NCBI GenBank assembly: GCA_036583965.1
Contig: JAZBQD010000015.1
Coordinates: 25,952,310 to 26,016,309, forward strand
Direction: 5' to 3'
DNA: 64,000 nt
Source of the DNA: Prunella strophiata
Taxonomy: Eukaryota > Chordata > Aves > Passeriformes > Prunellidae
How positions within the stretch are numbered: the first letter of the stretch is position 1; each line of letters starts with the position of its first letter. The notes beneath the pieces were generated by a model, which was not told the origin of the DNA, did no database searches, and saw only the letters and a program-made list of their open reading frames with translations. Positions 63,458 through 64,000 of the stretch are shown piece after piece. A program made the position numbers and the translations under genes.

Positions 63458-63628
63458 CTTGAGAAGTGGTTGGTATTCCAAGCCTGACAGTGTTTAAGAA
63501 ATGTTTGAACAATGCCCTTAATAACATGCTTTAATTTTTGGCCTGCCCTGAATTGTTCAGTCTGTTGGACCAGATGATTGCTGTAGGTACCTTTCAACCA
63601 GAACTATTCCTGTTCTGTGTTATTCCAT
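63458..63628 (+). mobile_element. CR1 3' fragment
   Basis: The plus strand carries gagaagtggttggtattcca, 'cagtgtttaagaaatgtttg', 'caatgcccttaataacatgc', 'gaccagatgattgctgtagg' and 'tacctttcaaccagaactat' with a decayed tail, matching the 3' UTR of a CR1 subfamily. It is 5'-truncated. Confidence 0.9.
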
Positions 63629-64000
63629 CCTAATTTAACACTAACTGAAAGTTTTCCTGAGTACCACTGTGGTATCTCATTAATGCAACAAATAGGGAGG
63701 AGCAAACTGTAGCAGTTTGGCTCTTGTTAAACAAAGTATCAGATAGATATTTTATTTGCAGAAAAAAATATTTTGTACAAAAACTAGTGATTGAGATTTT
63801 TTCTTAAATCAACATAAACTGAAAATCATATTTAACAGACCAGAACAAGTGTGCATATACATAGGTTGCTATTATATCCTTGCAAAAGCCTTTTTCTGAT
63901 GTCAAAAACCAAGGCAGATTTTAACCCTGTCTCCACAGGTCCAGAAAGCTTTCAGTCTAAGAGCTTTTCAGCCCTGAAGATGTCTTTTTATGGGACACTG
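63629..64000. other. AT-rich non-coding stretch to window end
   Basis: Nothing recognised. Confidence 0.5.

Overview
The window looks like non-coding nuclear DNA from a bird. A songbird (passerine) is my best guess. It is AT-rich, contains no bacterial-style operons, and is littered with broken CR1 non-LTR retrotransposons carrying the typical avian CR1 3' tail (repeats of ATTCTATGA). It also holds solitary LTRs of endogenous retroviruses. One LTR, at about 23.9-24.5 kb, resembles the ERV2/ERVK LTRs I know from passerine genomes, which is the main reason for preferring a songbird. These identifications come from memory of family consensus sequences; no alignment was run.

I found no host protein-coding exon, tRNA, rRNA or other RNA gene that I can support. 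The only protein-like stretches I recognise are decayed CR1 reverse transcriptase (RT) or endonuclease relics. Other open frames are short, unrecognised and consistent with chance. The window is therefore most likely a gene desert or the inside of a very large intron.

Layout: 1-985 CR1 (minus, running off the left edge); 2546-3345 old LTR; 3892-4389 probable LTR; 4.4-12.4 kb AT-rich with an A33 run; 12441-12583 CR1 tail; 17805-19705 long minus-strand CR1 split by an LTR-like insert at 18741-19223; 19750-19944 plus-strand CR1 tail; 23642-24716 probable old LTR containing a clean 600-bp solo LTR (23862-24461) with a perfect 6-bp target duplication; 26806-28402 CR1 RT to tail (plus); 29366-29715 CR1 fragment; 31522-31586 CR1 tail; 32710-33195 partial LTR; 40.2-41.7 kb T40 run followed by a three-part CR1 mosaic; 45600-45635 perfect hairpin; 53460-54880 very old L3-like CR1; 56759-57768 long LTR; 57945-58165 CR1; 61306-62285 CR1 whose tail satellite contains a near-identical copy of neighbouring DNA; 63458-63628 CR1 tail.

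I see no operon, CRISPR array or other novel genetic system. The most interesting signals are structural: the young template-switch-like duplication inside a CR1 tail at 61.3-61.9 kb, the perfect 16-bp-arm palindrome at 45.6 kb, and the nested retroelement stacks that give relative insertion ages.
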